This document shows, in pieces, positions 26,076 through 35,354 of a DNA stretch of 64,000 nucleotides. Made by a program: the position numbers and the translations under genes. The notes beneath the pieces are model-generated. The model was given only the letters and a program-made list of their open reading frames with translations, was not told the origin of the DNA and searched no databases. The stretch's first letter is position 1. Every line of letters begins with the position of its first letter. Source of the DNA: JAZKBN01 sp040388605 (GTDB taxonomy: Bacteria; Bacteroidota; Bacteroidia; Cytophagales; Flexibacteraceae); assembly GCA_040388605.1 (NCBI GenBank), contig JAZKBN010000037.1, positions 62,001 through 126,000 on the forward strand. Direction: 5' to 3'.

Positions 26076-27089
26076 ATGGAAGGTTCGAACTTCATAGATT
26101 ACGTTAAAATATGCTGTCGCTCAGGTAAAGGCGGCGGCGGAGCATCTCACTTCAGGCGCGAAAAGCACGTTCCCCTGGGCGGGCCGGACGGCGGCAACGG
26201 CGGTCGCGGCGGCCATATTATATTACGCGGCAATACTCACAAATGGACGCTGCTGCACTTAAAATACACAAAGCACGTAATTGCAGAACCCGGCAAACGT
26301 GGTGAAGCCGGCTGCCGTACAGGCGCAGAGGGTAAAGATATGTACCTTGATGTTCCCCTCGGCACCATTGCCCGCGATGCAGAAACAGATGAAGTTAAAG
26401 CCGAAATTCTTTACGACGGACAGGAAATAATTCTTACGCCCGGCGGCAGGGGCGGTCTAGGCAATGAACATTTTAAAACACCGACTAACCAGGCCCCGCA
26501 TACAGCCCAACCCGGCGAAGAGGGACTGGAGGAGTGGGTTGTACTGGAGCTTAAAATACTGGCCGATGTCGGGCTAGTTGGTTTCCCGAATGCGGGTAAA
26601 AGCACATTGCTTTCAGTTGTATCGGCTGCCAAGCCTAAAATTGCCGATTACCCTTTTACCACACTTACCCCTAATTTGGGCGTTGTTGCCTACCGCGATT
26701 TCCGTTCATTCGTAATTGCAGATATACCCGGCATTATTGAAGGCGCCGCAGAAGGCCGTGGCATTGGCCTCAGGTTCCTGCGTCATATAGAGCGTAACTC
26801 TGCACTGCTGTTTATGATACCGGCCGACAGCCTTGATTATGCCGCCGATTATAACATACTCCTCAGCGAGCTGCAACAATATAATCCTGAGCTCCTGCAC
26901 AAAAGCCGGTTAGTAGCCATTACCAAAACCGATTTGGTTTTTGAGGAAGAGCTTGCCGAAAATATTGAGAAAATGAAAGCTGAAACCGGTCTTAAAACCG
27001 TAACCTCCTTTTCTGCGGTTACCGGTGAAGGAATAGGTACACTTAAAGACCTGATTTGGAAAATGTTGCAGGAAGAGCCGGCGATATAA
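26076..27089 (+). CDS. obgE: Obg family GTPase (ObgE/CgtA)
   Basis: Essential GTPase binding the 50S ribosome, with roles in assembly and stress control; 337 aa. N-terminal glycine-rich Obg domain (CRSGKGGGGASHFRREK, GGPDGGNGGRGG, LTPGGRGGLGNEHF) then the G domain with G1 GFPNAGKST, switch I/G2 PFTT, G3 DIPG and G4 TKTD. There is no long C-terminal extension of the type seen in E. coli. Followed by a strong terminator. Confidence 0.97.
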   Translation: MEGSNFIDYVKICCRSGKGGGGASHFRREKHVPLGGPDGGNGGRGGHIILRGNTHKWTLLHLKYTKHVIAEPGKRGEAGCRTGAEGKDMYLDVPLGTIARDAETDEVKAEILYDGQEIILTPGGRGGLGNEHFKTPTNQAPHTAQPGEEGLEEWVVLELKILADVGLVGFPNAGKSTLLSVVSAAKPKIADYPFTTLTPNLGVVAYRDFRSFVIADIPGIIEGAAEGRGIGLRFLRHIERNSALLFMIPADSLDYAADYNILLSELQQYNPELLHKSRLVAITKTDLVFEEELAENIEKMKAETGLKTVTSFSAVTGEGIGTLKDLIWKMLQEEPAI

Positions 27090-27106
27090 TAAAATGAACT
27101 GTTTTG

Positions 27107-27146
27107 AAAAAGGTCAGCGAGCAGGTTATGCTTCCTGACCTTTTTC
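27107..27146 (+). terminator. Rho-independent terminator after obg
   Basis: AAAAAGGTCAG pairs with CTGACCTTTTT, 17 nt loop, ending in a T run. A tract on the left also permits use from the minus strand. Confidence 0.85.
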
Positions 27147-27219
27147 ATTTTGAAAGCGCCTGTACTCATTCAATCCATGTTCTGCGCGATATAAGCACTT
27201 TCCAACCTGATTTTTTCAT

Positions 27220-28896
27220 TCAGCTCCCTTGGGGCGCAGTGCCCGCGGGAGGCGCATCCGGGATTACCGTGCTGGCATTGCCGTCGCGCTGCGCCCTGTA
27301 GTGCGGCGACATAATTTCTACACCGGCCCTGTTGAAGGCATCCTGTATATTCTGGTGCAGCTCGGAATAAATCACCGCCTGCCTGTTAGGGTGTTTGGTA
27401 TAAGCGTTCAGCCTATAGCTCACGTAATAATCGTCAAGGGATGTTTGCAGCACGTATGGTTTCGGCTCAGCATCTATAAAGTGTGTAGCAAGGGCGGCCT
27501 CTATAAGCAGCGCATGCACCTGCCGCCAGGGCGAATCATAACCTATAGTTACGGAAGTATGCAGAATAAGCCCGTTTTGTGCAGCCTCGGCGCTGTAGTT
27601 AATGGTATGGGTGTTCATTACCGAGGAATTGGGAATAGATATTATCTCGTTCTGGATGGTGCGTATGCGGGTAACCAGCAGCGACTTGCTTATTATATCG
27701 CCGGTTACCTCGTTAATTTTCACGCGATCGCCAATTTTAAAGGCGCGCATATAGGTTAGCACCAGCCCGGCCACAACATTGCCAAGTGCCCCTGCAGAGC
27801 CTAAGGTAAAGACCAGCCCCATGAATACCGAAACGCCCTTGAATACCTGCGAGTCGGAGCCGGGCATATACGGGAAAATAACAATGAGCATAAAGGCCAA
27901 AACCATTATTCGCAGAATCTGGTAGGTAGGGTTGGCCCAGTCGGGATAAAAGCCGTTAATAACTATACGCCCGCAAGCTATTTCCGATTTAAAATAGTTA
28001 AGCACCTTTAGCACAAACCTGAAAATAAGCACCAGCACAATAATTGTAAAAAGGTTTGGCAGGTAATCCCAAACGGCCGAACCCACTTTCTTCACAGGGT
28101 TTAGAAAGTACCCCAGCAAGCGCCCCGACATTTCAGCTGTAGCCGGGAAAATGCTGAACAGCAGCGGCAGGGCCATATACACCAGCAATGCAACAATAAG
28201 CCATTTCACCATGGCTGCAATACCCTCAATCAGGTTTACTTTCTGTTCGGCATTAAGCAGCTCTGTATTGCTGATTTTTATGCCTTTACTTTTCCAACTG
28301 CCTTGCCCCGATATTACTTTCGCCGTAAGCCATTTAATAAGACGGCCCACCAAATATATAAGCAAGGCCACTCCGCTTATAAGCAAACAAGCCATCAAGG
28401 CCTGTTTCACCCGGGTTTCAAGACCTGTTTCCTGTTGGTATTTTACTATAGCACTGTTTATTAATGCCCTGAGCCTTTCGGCCTGCTCAGGGGCGGAAGT
28501 TTCGGCCCAAAGTGCGTCCTGCCCCGACACCGATACGATGAGGTTATTTTTATATTCAATATCAATGGTCTGCTCGGCAGCAGAGGTCAATAGGGAGTCA
28601 GCGCTGTACTGATATTCATCGCCCAGCCTGCGTATGCGCCGTGCTACGGCTTCGGCACGCTCTGCAGCGCTAAAGCTGCCTTGGCGGGTATAAATATAAA
28701 AGAGTGTATCGCGGAAGGGTACAACCGGGAAACCTTTTACAATTAAGCGCAGGGAATCCACTTGGTGCCGTTGCCGGGCCAGGTGCAGCGAATCAGACTG
28801 ACGGGCAGAAACAGCTAACTGCGCCATTGCAAGGGGGAGCTGAATAATACCGCCCAAAAGCAAAACAAAAGCCAACACAACAGTTACAGGCCTCAT
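27220..28896 (-). CDS. MscS family mechanosensitive channel
   Basis: Inner-membrane tension-gated channel, 558 aa. The ATG at 28896 begins a signal-like hydrophobic stretch (RPVTVVLAFVLLLGGIIQ), followed by a periplasmic segment of about 140 residues and several transmembrane helices. The pore and beta domain are recognisable: GLVFTLGSAGALGNVVAGLVLTY, then AFKIGDRVKINEVTGDI, and IRTIQNEIISIPNS. The C-terminal alpha-beta part ends in a Pro/Ala/Gly tail. It is longer than E. coli MscS (286 aa) because of the N-terminal part. Convergent with obg. Confidence 0.9.
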   Translation of the reverse strand: MRPVTVVLAFVLLLGGIIQLPLAMAQLAVSARQSDSLHLARQRHQVDSLRLIVKGFPVVPFRDTLFYIYTRQGSFSAAERAEAVARRIRRLGDEYQYSADSLLTSAAEQTIDIEYKNNLIVSVSGQDALWAETSAPEQAERLRALINSAIVKYQQETGLETRVKQALMACLLISGVALLIYLVGRLIKWLTAKVISGQGSWKSKGIKISNTELLNAEQKVNLIEGIAAMVKWLIVALLVYMALPLLFSIFPATAEMSGRLLGYFLNPVKKVGSAVWDYLPNLFTIIVLVLIFRFVLKVLNYFKSEIACGRIVINGFYPDWANPTYQILRIMVLAFMLIVIFPYMPGSDSQVFKGVSVFMGLVFTLGSAGALGNVVAGLVLTYMRAFKIGDRVKINEVTGDIISKSLLVTRIRTIQNEIISIPNSSVMNTHTINYSAEAAQNGLILHTSVTIGYDSPWRQVHALLIEAALATHFIDAEPKPYVLQTSLDDYYVSYRLNAYTKHPNRQAVIYSELHQNIQDAFNRAGVEIMSPHYRAQRDGNASTVIPDAPPAGTAPQGS

Positions 28897-29206
28897 AAAT
28901 TTCAAATGTTCTAACCGCTGCAAGGTCGCGAAAGTTTTTAAGGTTGTGGGTTATTATAAGCTCTGGCTTCGGCAGCAGAAATGTATCTGGGATTGTGTAT
29001 TCGGCCGGGAATTGTTGTAATGTGCTGTAAAAGAAAGTAAACAGTCCCAAAAAACATCGGTAAAATTATACCTGCAATATATAGGAAGCAGGCTTTTAAT
29101 TATTCAATTCGATGCCCTTATTTCCATAGGCCGAAACCCGCCCAAGCTGTTTCCCGTCGACAGGAGAGCGGCCTGTTTTTTTAATATTAGGATACTGATA
29201 AATTCA

Positions 29207-29214
29207 TATATTTG
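29207..29214 (+). promoter_or_regulatory. Predicted -7 element for the histidine kinase operon
   Basis: TATATTTG, exact match to TAnnTTTG. It includes the in-frame TTG at 29212 that could be mistaken for a start, so the kinase more probably begins at the ATG at 29254, 39 nt downstream. Confidence 0.5.
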
Positions 29215-29253
29215 AGATTTAGAATCCTTCTCGCGACCGAGCTATTATCCTAT

Positions 29254-32253
29254 ATGCCGAACCAGCTTCATGCCAATAAAATCATCATTTACCTAAAGCA
29301 GCTTTATCTTTTAACGGTAATTCCGGCAATGGCATTGGTAGTGATTGGCCTAATCGGAATCAGGGAGTATAAGACCTCAGATACCTATGCCTTCAGTAAT
29401 TTTGCTTTTTGGATATTTTTTTTGCTCCTTATTGCTTTATTAATCTCGTTTTTTATTATCAAAAATATCAGGAACTTGGTTGGTAAACAAATCACCGGTC
29501 AGAGTGCTATGGAGTCAAGCGAGCTTAGGTATCGCTCCATTTTGGAAAATGCCTCTGATGCTATTTACCTCGTGGATAACCTTGGGCGTTTTGTTGAAGT
29601 AAACGACAGCATGAGCAAAATGACAGGCTATTCGAAGGATGAGTTGCTGAAATTAAGGGTTGAAGATATTTATGATAATGACCGGATAAAAACCGAGCCT
29701 GTGAATTTACCCAATGTTCCTTACCATGCCATATTCAGGCAACGAAGGTTTATTCGGAAAGACGGTACAGCATTAGATGTGGAAATAAATGGTAAGAGGC
29801 TTGATGAAGATACATTAATTGGTGTTGCCCGCAATATAACTGAACGCAAGCAGATGGAGATCGAGCTCAGGGATGCTGAAGAAAAGTTCAGAACGCTGGT
29901 TGAAAAATCTATTGTAGGTGTTTACCTGAGCCAAAACCGCAGGCTTTTATATATAAACGAGCGGTATGCCGGAATTATGGGGTATGAACCCCACGAGCTT
30001 ATCGACATGGGAGAGAAGGTTATTAATAATCTGCATGATAAGGAAAACCAGGAAATAATAAGAGCGAGCGCGCATACACGTTATAATGGCGAAGACGGCT
30101 CCTCATATTATGAAGCTGTGGGAATAAAAAAAGACGGCAGTAAAATTAACATCGAGGTTTACGGCAATGTAGTAACTATAAACGGTCAGCCGGCTACCAT
30201 AGGTATGATTGCTGATATTACCGAGCGTAAACGTGCTGCGGAGCTTATCTTAAAAGAGAAAAACCTGTCAGAGTCTATCATTAACAGCTTGCCCGGGATT
30301 TTTTACCTGCGCGATGGAAACGGAAAAGGTTTAAGGTGGAATAAAAATCTTGAAACTGTTTCCGGTTATACAACTGAAGAGATAGAGGGCACCGCGTTAC
30401 TGGAACTTGTTGCAGAGGAAGATCGGGAAACCATGCAGCGCGTAGTTGAAAAAACGCTTAATGAAGGGTATTTAACCGCTGAAATAAAACTGGTAACTAA
30501 AGACGGGTGTAAAATACCCTACCTGCTCAGTAAAAAAACGGTGAATTATAACGACCAAATCTGTTTGCTGGGTACGGGAATCGATATTTCGCAGCGTGTT
30601 AAAGCTGAAAAGGAAGTAAACAGGTTAACAAGGCTCTTTCAATTTATCAGCAGCATTAATGAAGCAATGCTGAAAGCGACTGATACCGGCCAAATATATG
30701 CTGAAGCATGCCGCATTGCAGTGGAAATCGGCGGATTTCAAATGGCATGGATAGGCGCGTATGACAAGAAGAACGACCGCATTACTCCCGTGGCATGGAG
30801 CGGACATGAGGATGGCTTTTTTGAAAAAATAAACGTGGAAGGCATGAAAGTATCTGAATCGGTTATTCCTTCTGCCAGGGCCATACGTACCCGAAACCAG
30901 TTTCATTACAACGATATTGCCAACGACCCCGAAATTACACCGGGCGTTAAGCATGAAATGCTTAAACGCGGCTACCTGTCAGGCGTCTCATTCCCGCTGT
31001 TTATAGACGAGGAAATTGTAGCGGCTATGGTGCTGCTGATGTCCGAGCCCTTTTTCTTTAACGGGGAAGAAATTGAATTGCTGGGTAATGTGACGGACAA
31101 TATTACCTATGCGCTGGATAAATTAAGAATACGGGATCTCCAGCACCGGTCGGAGGCCAACCTGAAGTCTATATTTGATACAACCGATGTATCTTACCTG
31201 CTCCTTGATACCGCATATAATATTATAGCCCTTAACCAGCAGATGAAGGAGGTATATATTGATATAGCCAATTTGGAACTGAATGAAGGCGGTAACCTGA
31301 TTGAACTGCTGCTTCCCGAAAAAAGAGAAGCCGCCAAAGCAATATATGATAGGGTAGTACGTACCAGGCGTTTTACTGATTATGAATCGACGTACCAAAA
31401 AAATGGTACGTTCAGGCACTTCCTGGCGAATGTAAAGCCAATACACGACGGAAATGCGGTAATTGGTATCTGCATTACGGTAATAGATATAACAGCCAGG
31501 AAAACTGCGCTTGAAAAGCTTGAGGCGGCAAATGCGGATCTTCAGAAGAAAACAAAAGAACTGGCAGCATCGAATACCGAGCTGGAAGAGTTTGCTTATG
31601 TTGCCTCGCATGATTTGCAGGAACCCTTACGTATGGTAACCGGCTTTCTGACCCAGCTTGAAAGCAAATACGGAGACAGTTTGGATGAAAAAGCGAAGAA
31701 ATATATATTCTACGCAACAGACGGCGCCAAACGGATGCGCCAGATAATACTCGATCTGCTGGAGTATTCAAGAGTCGGGCGTAATGATGATAAGCCTGAA
31801 AAGGTTGATTTTAATGCCCTTATGAATGAAGTGCTGCCATTATACCGCAGGAGTATAGAAGAGCTCAACGCAACAATTCATATAGAGCAGCTGCCCGTGC
31901 TGCACAGCTATAAAACCCCGGTAAGGCAGGTTCTTCAAAACTTACTGAGCAATGCCCTGAAATATACCAGGGATGGCGTACCGCCGGAAATAACGGTATC
32001 TTCAAAAGAAACCCCGACAGACTTTGAGTTCTCAGTGCAGGACAACGGCATCGGTATTGATCCTGAGTATTTTAACCAGATATTTGTTATTTTTAAACGG
32101 CTCCATAACCGTGACCGATTTCCCGGTACAGGTATGGGGCTTGCCATTACCAAGAAGATAGTAGAGAATATGGGCGGCAGAATATGGTTAGACTCACATG
32201 AAGGCGAAGGCTCTGTTTTTCATTTCACAATACCTAAACATACAGGCCAATGA
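29254..32253 (+). CDS. Membrane PAS/GAF sensor histidine kinase
   Basis: Hybrid-sensor-type kinase of 999 aa. Two transmembrane helices (about 15-35 and 47-67) with a short loop between leave a large cytoplasmic part. Sensory region: PAS1 (about 90-205), PAS2 (about 215-335), PAS3 (about 345-460), a GAF domain (about 475-630) and PAS4 (about 640-755), joined by helical linkers with ITERK-type ends. The HisKA dimerisation domain holds EEFAYVASHDLQEPLRMV with the phosphoacceptor His786. HATPase has the N box (NLLSNALKYT), G1 DNGIGID and G2 GTGMGLA. This subtype (SHDLQEPLR, several PAS) resembles phytochrome-like kinases, but the GAF region has no evident chromophore Cys. Overlaps the next gene by 4 nt. 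Confidence 0.9.
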   Translation: MPNQLHANKIIIYLKQLYLLTVIPAMALVVIGLIGIREYKTSDTYAFSNFAFWIFFLLLIALLISFFIIKNIRNLVGKQITGQSAMESSELRYRSILENASDAIYLVDNLGRFVEVNDSMSKMTGYSKDELLKLRVEDIYDNDRIKTEPVNLPNVPYHAIFRQRRFIRKDGTALDVEINGKRLDEDTLIGVARNITERKQMEIELRDAEEKFRTLVEKSIVGVYLSQNRRLLYINERYAGIMGYEPHELIDMGEKVINNLHDKENQEIIRASAHTRYNGEDGSSYYEAVGIKKDGSKINIEVYGNVVTINGQPATIGMIADITERKRAAELILKEKNLSESIINSLPGIFYLRDGNGKGLRWNKNLETVSGYTTEEIEGTALLELVAEEDRETMQRVVEKTLNEGYLTAEIKLVTKDGCKIPYLLSKKTVNYNDQICLLGTGIDISQRVKAEKEVNRLTRLFQFISSINEAMLKATDTGQIYAEACRIAVEIGGFQMAWIGAYDKKNDRITPVAWSGHEDGFFEKINVEGMKVSESVIPSARAIRTRNQFHYNDIANDPEITPGVKHEMLKRGYLSGVSFPLFIDEEIVAAMVLLMSEPFFFNGEEIELLGNVTDNITYALDKLRIRDLQHRSEANLKSIFDTTDVSYLLLDTAYNIIALNQQMKEVYIDIANLELNEGGNLIELLLPEKREAAKAIYDRVVRTRRFTDYESTYQKNGTFRHFLANVKPIHDGNAVIGICITVIDITARKTALEKLEAANADLQKKTKELAASNTELEEFAYVASHDLQEPLRMVTGFLTQLESKYGDSLDEKAKKYIFYATDGAKRMRQIILDLLEYSRVGRNDDKPEKVDFNALMNEVLPLYRRSIEELNATIHIEQLPVLHSYKTPVRQVLQNLLSNALKYTRDGVPPEITVSSKETPTDFEFSVQDNGIGIDPEYFNQIFVIFKRLHNRDRFPGTGMGLAITKKIVENMGGRIWLDSHEGEGSVFHFTIPKHTGQ

Positions 32254-32675
32254 AACCTATAAATATTTTGCTGGTCGAAGACAATGAAGGCGACATTGTA
32301 TTAACCCTGGAAGCCTTTGAGGAGAGTAAGCTCATCAATAAAATTACCGTTCTCAGAGACGGCAAGGAAGCCATTGCATTTTTCGATAGTTTGAGAAGCG
32401 ATGATGAAAAGCCTGATATGGTTTTGCTCGATATTAACCTGCCTAAAGTAAGCGGTCATGACGTGCTGAAGCATATTAAAAATCATGAAAAATACGACGG
32501 AACACCGGTTATTATGTTAACCACCTCTTCTGCTGTAAAGGACATTTCGCAAAGCTATAAGAATCATTGCAACTGCTACATTACTAAGCCGATTGACATA
32601 GCTGACTTCATTAAGGCAATGACCAAGATAGAAGATTTCTGGATAAATATAGTTTCTATCCCGAATAAGCAGTAA
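32250..32675 (+). CDS. Single-domain response regulator (Rcp1-like)
   Basis: Stand-alone receiver domain of 141 aa with no output domain. Acidic pocket EDNEGD (10-15), phosphoacceptor Asp61 in LLDINLP, Thr91 and Lys113 (TKP). The pattern matches Rcp1-type regulators usually encoded beside phytochrome-like kinases. The ATG overlaps the kinase stop as ATGA, implying translational coupling. It probably passes phosphate from the kinase to another protein by direct contact. Confidence 0.93.
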   Translation: MKPINILLVEDNEGDIVLTLEAFEESKLINKITVLRDGKEAIAFFDSLRSDDEKPDMVLLDINLPKVSGHDVLKHIKNHEKYDGTPVIMLTTSSAVKDISQSYKNHCNCYITKPIDIADFIKAMTKIEDFWINIVSIPNKQ

Positions 32676-32800
32676 GAGTGTCCGGCAACACAATGCTCAG
32701 GCATATACGGGAAAGTTTCTCGGAATGAAAATAATAACGGCAAAGTTTTAAATGGCTCATTTTACACAACAGGCATTAAACAGCACAAAAGAGGAACAAT

Positions 32801-33463
32801 ATGATACCTGATAAAAAAAATCAAGACCCCGGCATTGCTCAACGTGTTTTGGTTATTGAAGATAACCACGGGGACTATGATTTGGTTGAAGATTATCTTT
32901 TAGAAAACGTAAACGAATTTATTTTAAAACGTGCTGAAACCTTCAGGGATGCCAAAGGAATACTTGAAGGCGAGCAAATCCCGTTCGATGTTATTCTTTT
33001 GGATCTCTCTTTACCCGATAAAACAGGAACGGAGCTCATTAATGAAATAGTGGCAAAAGGCCAAACTACCCCTGTAATTGTGCTTACGGGGTATGAAAAC
33101 CTCCAATTCGGGGTAAAGTCTTTATCGCTTGGTATCGCAGACTATGTTCTTAAAGACGGGCTTACATCTCAAATGCTTTACAAGAGCATTTTATATAGTT
33201 GTGAGCGCAAGAAACAAGATGTGCAGTTGCTTAAACACCTCAAAGCTATAGAAGATAAGAACAGCAGGCTTAGGGATATTGCATGGATTCAGTCGCACAT
33301 TGTCCGAGCGCCATTATCAAGGATGATGGGCCTAATAGATTTGTTCGCCAATCACGCGGATTCGGAAGAAGAAAAGCGTATGCTGTCCAATTACATACTG
33401 GATAGTGCCCACGAACTGGATAAAATAATAACAGATATAACCAATAAGGTGCATGAAGAGTGA
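32801..33463 (+). CDS. Receiver domain with C-terminal DHp-like domain, no ATPase
   Basis: Protein of 220 aa: a receiver domain (1-140; acceptor Asp68 in LLDLSLPD, Lys118) joined to a HisKA-like helical hairpin (about 150-215) containing RDIAWIQSHIVRAPLSRMMG. His166 occupies the phosphoacceptor position, but the residue after it is Ile, not the acid usual in HisKA. There is no HATPase domain. It is third in an operon with the kinase and single-domain regulator, so a phosphotransfer or dimerisation role is plausible. The ATG at 32801 is preceded by GAGGAA, one of few clear ribosome binding sites in the window. Confidence 0.8.
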   Translation: MIPDKKNQDPGIAQRVLVIEDNHGDYDLVEDYLLENVNEFILKRAETFRDAKGILEGEQIPFDVILLDLSLPDKTGTELINEIVAKGQTTPVIVLTGYENLQFGVKSLSLGIADYVLKDGLTSQMLYKSILYSCERKKQDVQLLKHLKAIEDKNSRLRDIAWIQSHIVRAPLSRMMGLIDLFANHADSEEEKRMLSNYILDSAHELDKIITDITNKVHEE

Positions 33464-33763
33464 TAAGTCGATTTTTGAGCTGCAATTGAATGGTTAACTT
33501 ACCGCTGATTCTCAAAATTTGGCTAACTTGTATAATCCCACACAAGTATGGCTTACCTTAAATTCAGTTTATCAGAAAAGCAGGATATTCTGTGTGAGAG
33601 TGCAGAGCAAGGCGTTTTGCCGACTGCCCGCAAGTACCAATGAACAGGTATAGAAAACCTGTCAGGGGCTTTATAGGTCAGGAATTTACAGACTCAGGGC
33701 ATGCAACCCTTGAACGTGAGTTGCTCACAAGAAATCAATATGAAACCTACCCGGAGCTCAAAG

Positions 33764-33854
33764 AAAATTCCGGACTGGTCCAAAATTTATATCGCCCCCA
33801 AAATTCCTGACTGGTCCAAAATTTATACCGCCCCCCAAAATTCCGGACTGGTCC
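33764..33854. repeat. Degenerate tandem repeat (36/37 nt, 2.5 copies)
   Basis: Two copies (33764-33799, 33800-33836) plus a partial third (33837-33854) of a unit beginning AAAATTCCGGACTGGTCC. A last variant, GGATTGGTCC (33856-33865), follows. The unit style (TGGTCC repeated every 36 nt) recalls multiple terminal repeats of IS21-type elements, so it may be a leftover IS end; no transposase remains. The rest of 33464-33931 has no gene I can support; a 61-codon frame over the repeats encodes a repeated peptide only because of the periodicity. Confidence 0.6.
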
Positions 33855-33931
33855 CGGATTGGTCCCTTTTGACCATACTACCTTAAAAACGCAAAAAGGC
33901 CGTTTCCATTTCTGAAAACGACCTCTTATAG

Positions 33932-34006
33932 TCGGGGGGGCAGGATTCGAACCTGCGACCTCCTGGTCCCAAACCAGGCGCGATAACCGGGCTTCGCTAC
34001 ACCCCG
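33932..34006 (-). tRNA. tRNA-Pro (TGG)
   Basis: Cloverleaf with anticodon TGG in the loop of the stem CCTGG/CCAGG and a T arm of GCAGG-TTCGAAT-CCTGC. The acceptor stem is CGGGGTG with CCCCCCG; position 6-67 is then a U-C mismatch, where CACCCCG would have been expected. No CCA is encoded. Confidence 0.9.
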
Positions 34007-34043
34007 AGAACAGCGTACATTGCCAAAGGAATGATGTACGTAA

Positions 34044-34137
34044 TGGCGGAGAGAGAGGGATTCGAACCCTCGGTACAGGTTGAAGCCCGTACGACGGTTT
34101 AGCAAACCGTTCCTTTCGGCCTCTCAGGCATCTCTCC
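34044..34137 (-). tRNA. tRNA-Ser (GCT)
   Basis: Class II cloverleaf with long variable arm; acceptor GGAGAGA / TCTCTCC, anticodon GCT in the ACGGTTT...AAACCGT stem-loop, T arm GAGGG-TTCGAAT-CCCTC. The 3' CCA is encoded, unlike the neighbouring tRNA-Pro. 37 nt separate the two; they may share a transcript. Confidence 0.95.
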
Positions 34138-34340
34138 TAAGCTCTCGAAATCTGTCCGCCTTCCGGTGAACAGGGTGCAAATATACGAGGGTTATTTTTA
34201 ACCGCAATAGCATAATGCAAATACCTTAAAAATATTTCTCTTTATTTTCAGTTTCCAATACGGGAATCCTTCCGGGTATATAAATAGGCCATATTGTGCC
34301 CTTGTTTTTTTCATGTGCTGCATGCCCGTATATTTACGCT

Positions 34341-35321
34341 ATGAACTGGACTTACCTGCCCGGACAAACTGAATTCCTGCTCGCAGCAGTATTCATGTTG
34401 CTCTATGCTGCATTTATGTGGCGCACCCGCAGCATTGCCCGCAGGTTGCGCAGCCGCAGCCGTTCAGTTTATATAAAGCTAATCTTAAGAAGTATCTATT
34501 TCGCGCTTTTTATGGTTGCCCTGCTTGGTCCCAATATTGGCGAAAGCCGTAAAGAAGTGGCTGCGGTTGGTAAAGACATTTATATTGCGATAGACCTTAG
34601 CCAAAGCATGAATGCCACCGATGTGCAGCCTAGCCGTCTTGAAAAGGTAAAGTATGCCCTGCGTCAAATTGTAACAGCATTCCGGGCCGATAGGATAGGC
34701 CTTATCATCTTTTCCTCAGACGCCTTTGTGCAGTGCCCGCTGACTTACGACGGCAATGCCCTCAATATGTTCATAGATGGCTTAAACACGAATCTTGTAT
34801 CTGCCGGCGGAACAGATTTCGGGCGCGCTTTAACGCTGGCTTTAGATAAGCTCATTGATAAGAGCAACAAAAACAAAGACGCTGATACAGATAACCAGGC
34901 CAAAGCCATAATCCTGATTTCAGACGGTGAAGACTTTGGCGATGAAACCCGTGACGCAGCCTCACAAATTGAAGACAAAGGTGTAAAACTATTTACCCTG
35001 GGTGTAGGTACCCGCGAGGGTGGCCCTATTCCCACACAAGTGGGTTTCCTGCGAGATTCGGAAGGAAGGCGGGTAATTACCGCATTGAACAGCTCAGACT
35101 TAAAACGGCTCTCTGAAAAAACCGGGGGGCAGTATTATGAAATAAACAGGCAAACCAATGAAGTCAGCCTCCTGATAAGCGCCATAAACCGGATTAAGGG
35201 CGTTGTCAGGGAAGTCCGTAATGTTGAATCGGGCAGTAATAAGTTCAGCTACTTTTTAACTGCCGGCCTGCTGCTCATGGTTTTCGATATATTATTTACA
35301 ATTCGCATTATCCGGCTTTAG
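34341..35321 (+). CDS. BatB-like von Willebrand factor A membrane protein, orphan
   Basis: VWA-domain protein of 326 aa resembling BatB of the Bacteroides aerotolerance operon. Two N-terminal membrane segments (LLAAVFMLLYAAFMW; LILRSIYFALFMVALL), a periplasmic or cytoplasmic VWA domain with the MIDAS DLSQSMN, TDFG threonine and ILISDGEDFGDE, and a final transmembrane helix (SYFLTAGLLLMVFDILF). In Bat operons BatA, BatC, BatD and MoxR are adjacent; none of them is here, so this is an isolated member. The ATG at 34341 is chosen because an upstream TTG (34296) adds nothing conserved. Confidence 0.82.
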   Translation: MNWTYLPGQTEFLLAAVFMLLYAAFMWRTRSIARRLRSRSRSVYIKLILRSIYFALFMVALLGPNIGESRKEVAAVGKDIYIAIDLSQSMNATDVQPSRLEKVKYALRQIVTAFRADRIGLIIFSSDAFVQCPLTYDGNALNMFIDGLNTNLVSAGGTDFGRALTLALDKLIDKSNKNKDADTDNQAKAIILISDGEDFGDETRDAASQIEDKGVKLFTLGVGTREGGPIPTQVGFLRDSEGRRVITALNSSDLKRLSEKTGGQYYEINRQTNEVSLLISAINRIKGVVREVRNVESGSNKFSYFLTAGLLLMVFDILFTIRIIRL

Positions 35322-35354
35322 GAAGCAGGGCTATGAGCCGAAAGGCTTTTAAGA

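Noticed and set aside
29212..29253. TTG start for the histidine kinase
   Set aside because: That TTG is part of the predicted -7 element; the ATG at 29254 lies downstream of it.
33764..33854. Short CRISPR array
   Set aside because: Units follow each other directly without distinct spacers, fewer than three copies, and no cas genes in the window.
33701..33886. 61-codon frame encoding a repeated peptide (KIPDWSKIY)
   Set aside because: The repetition follows from the DNA tandem repeat; no start signal or homology.
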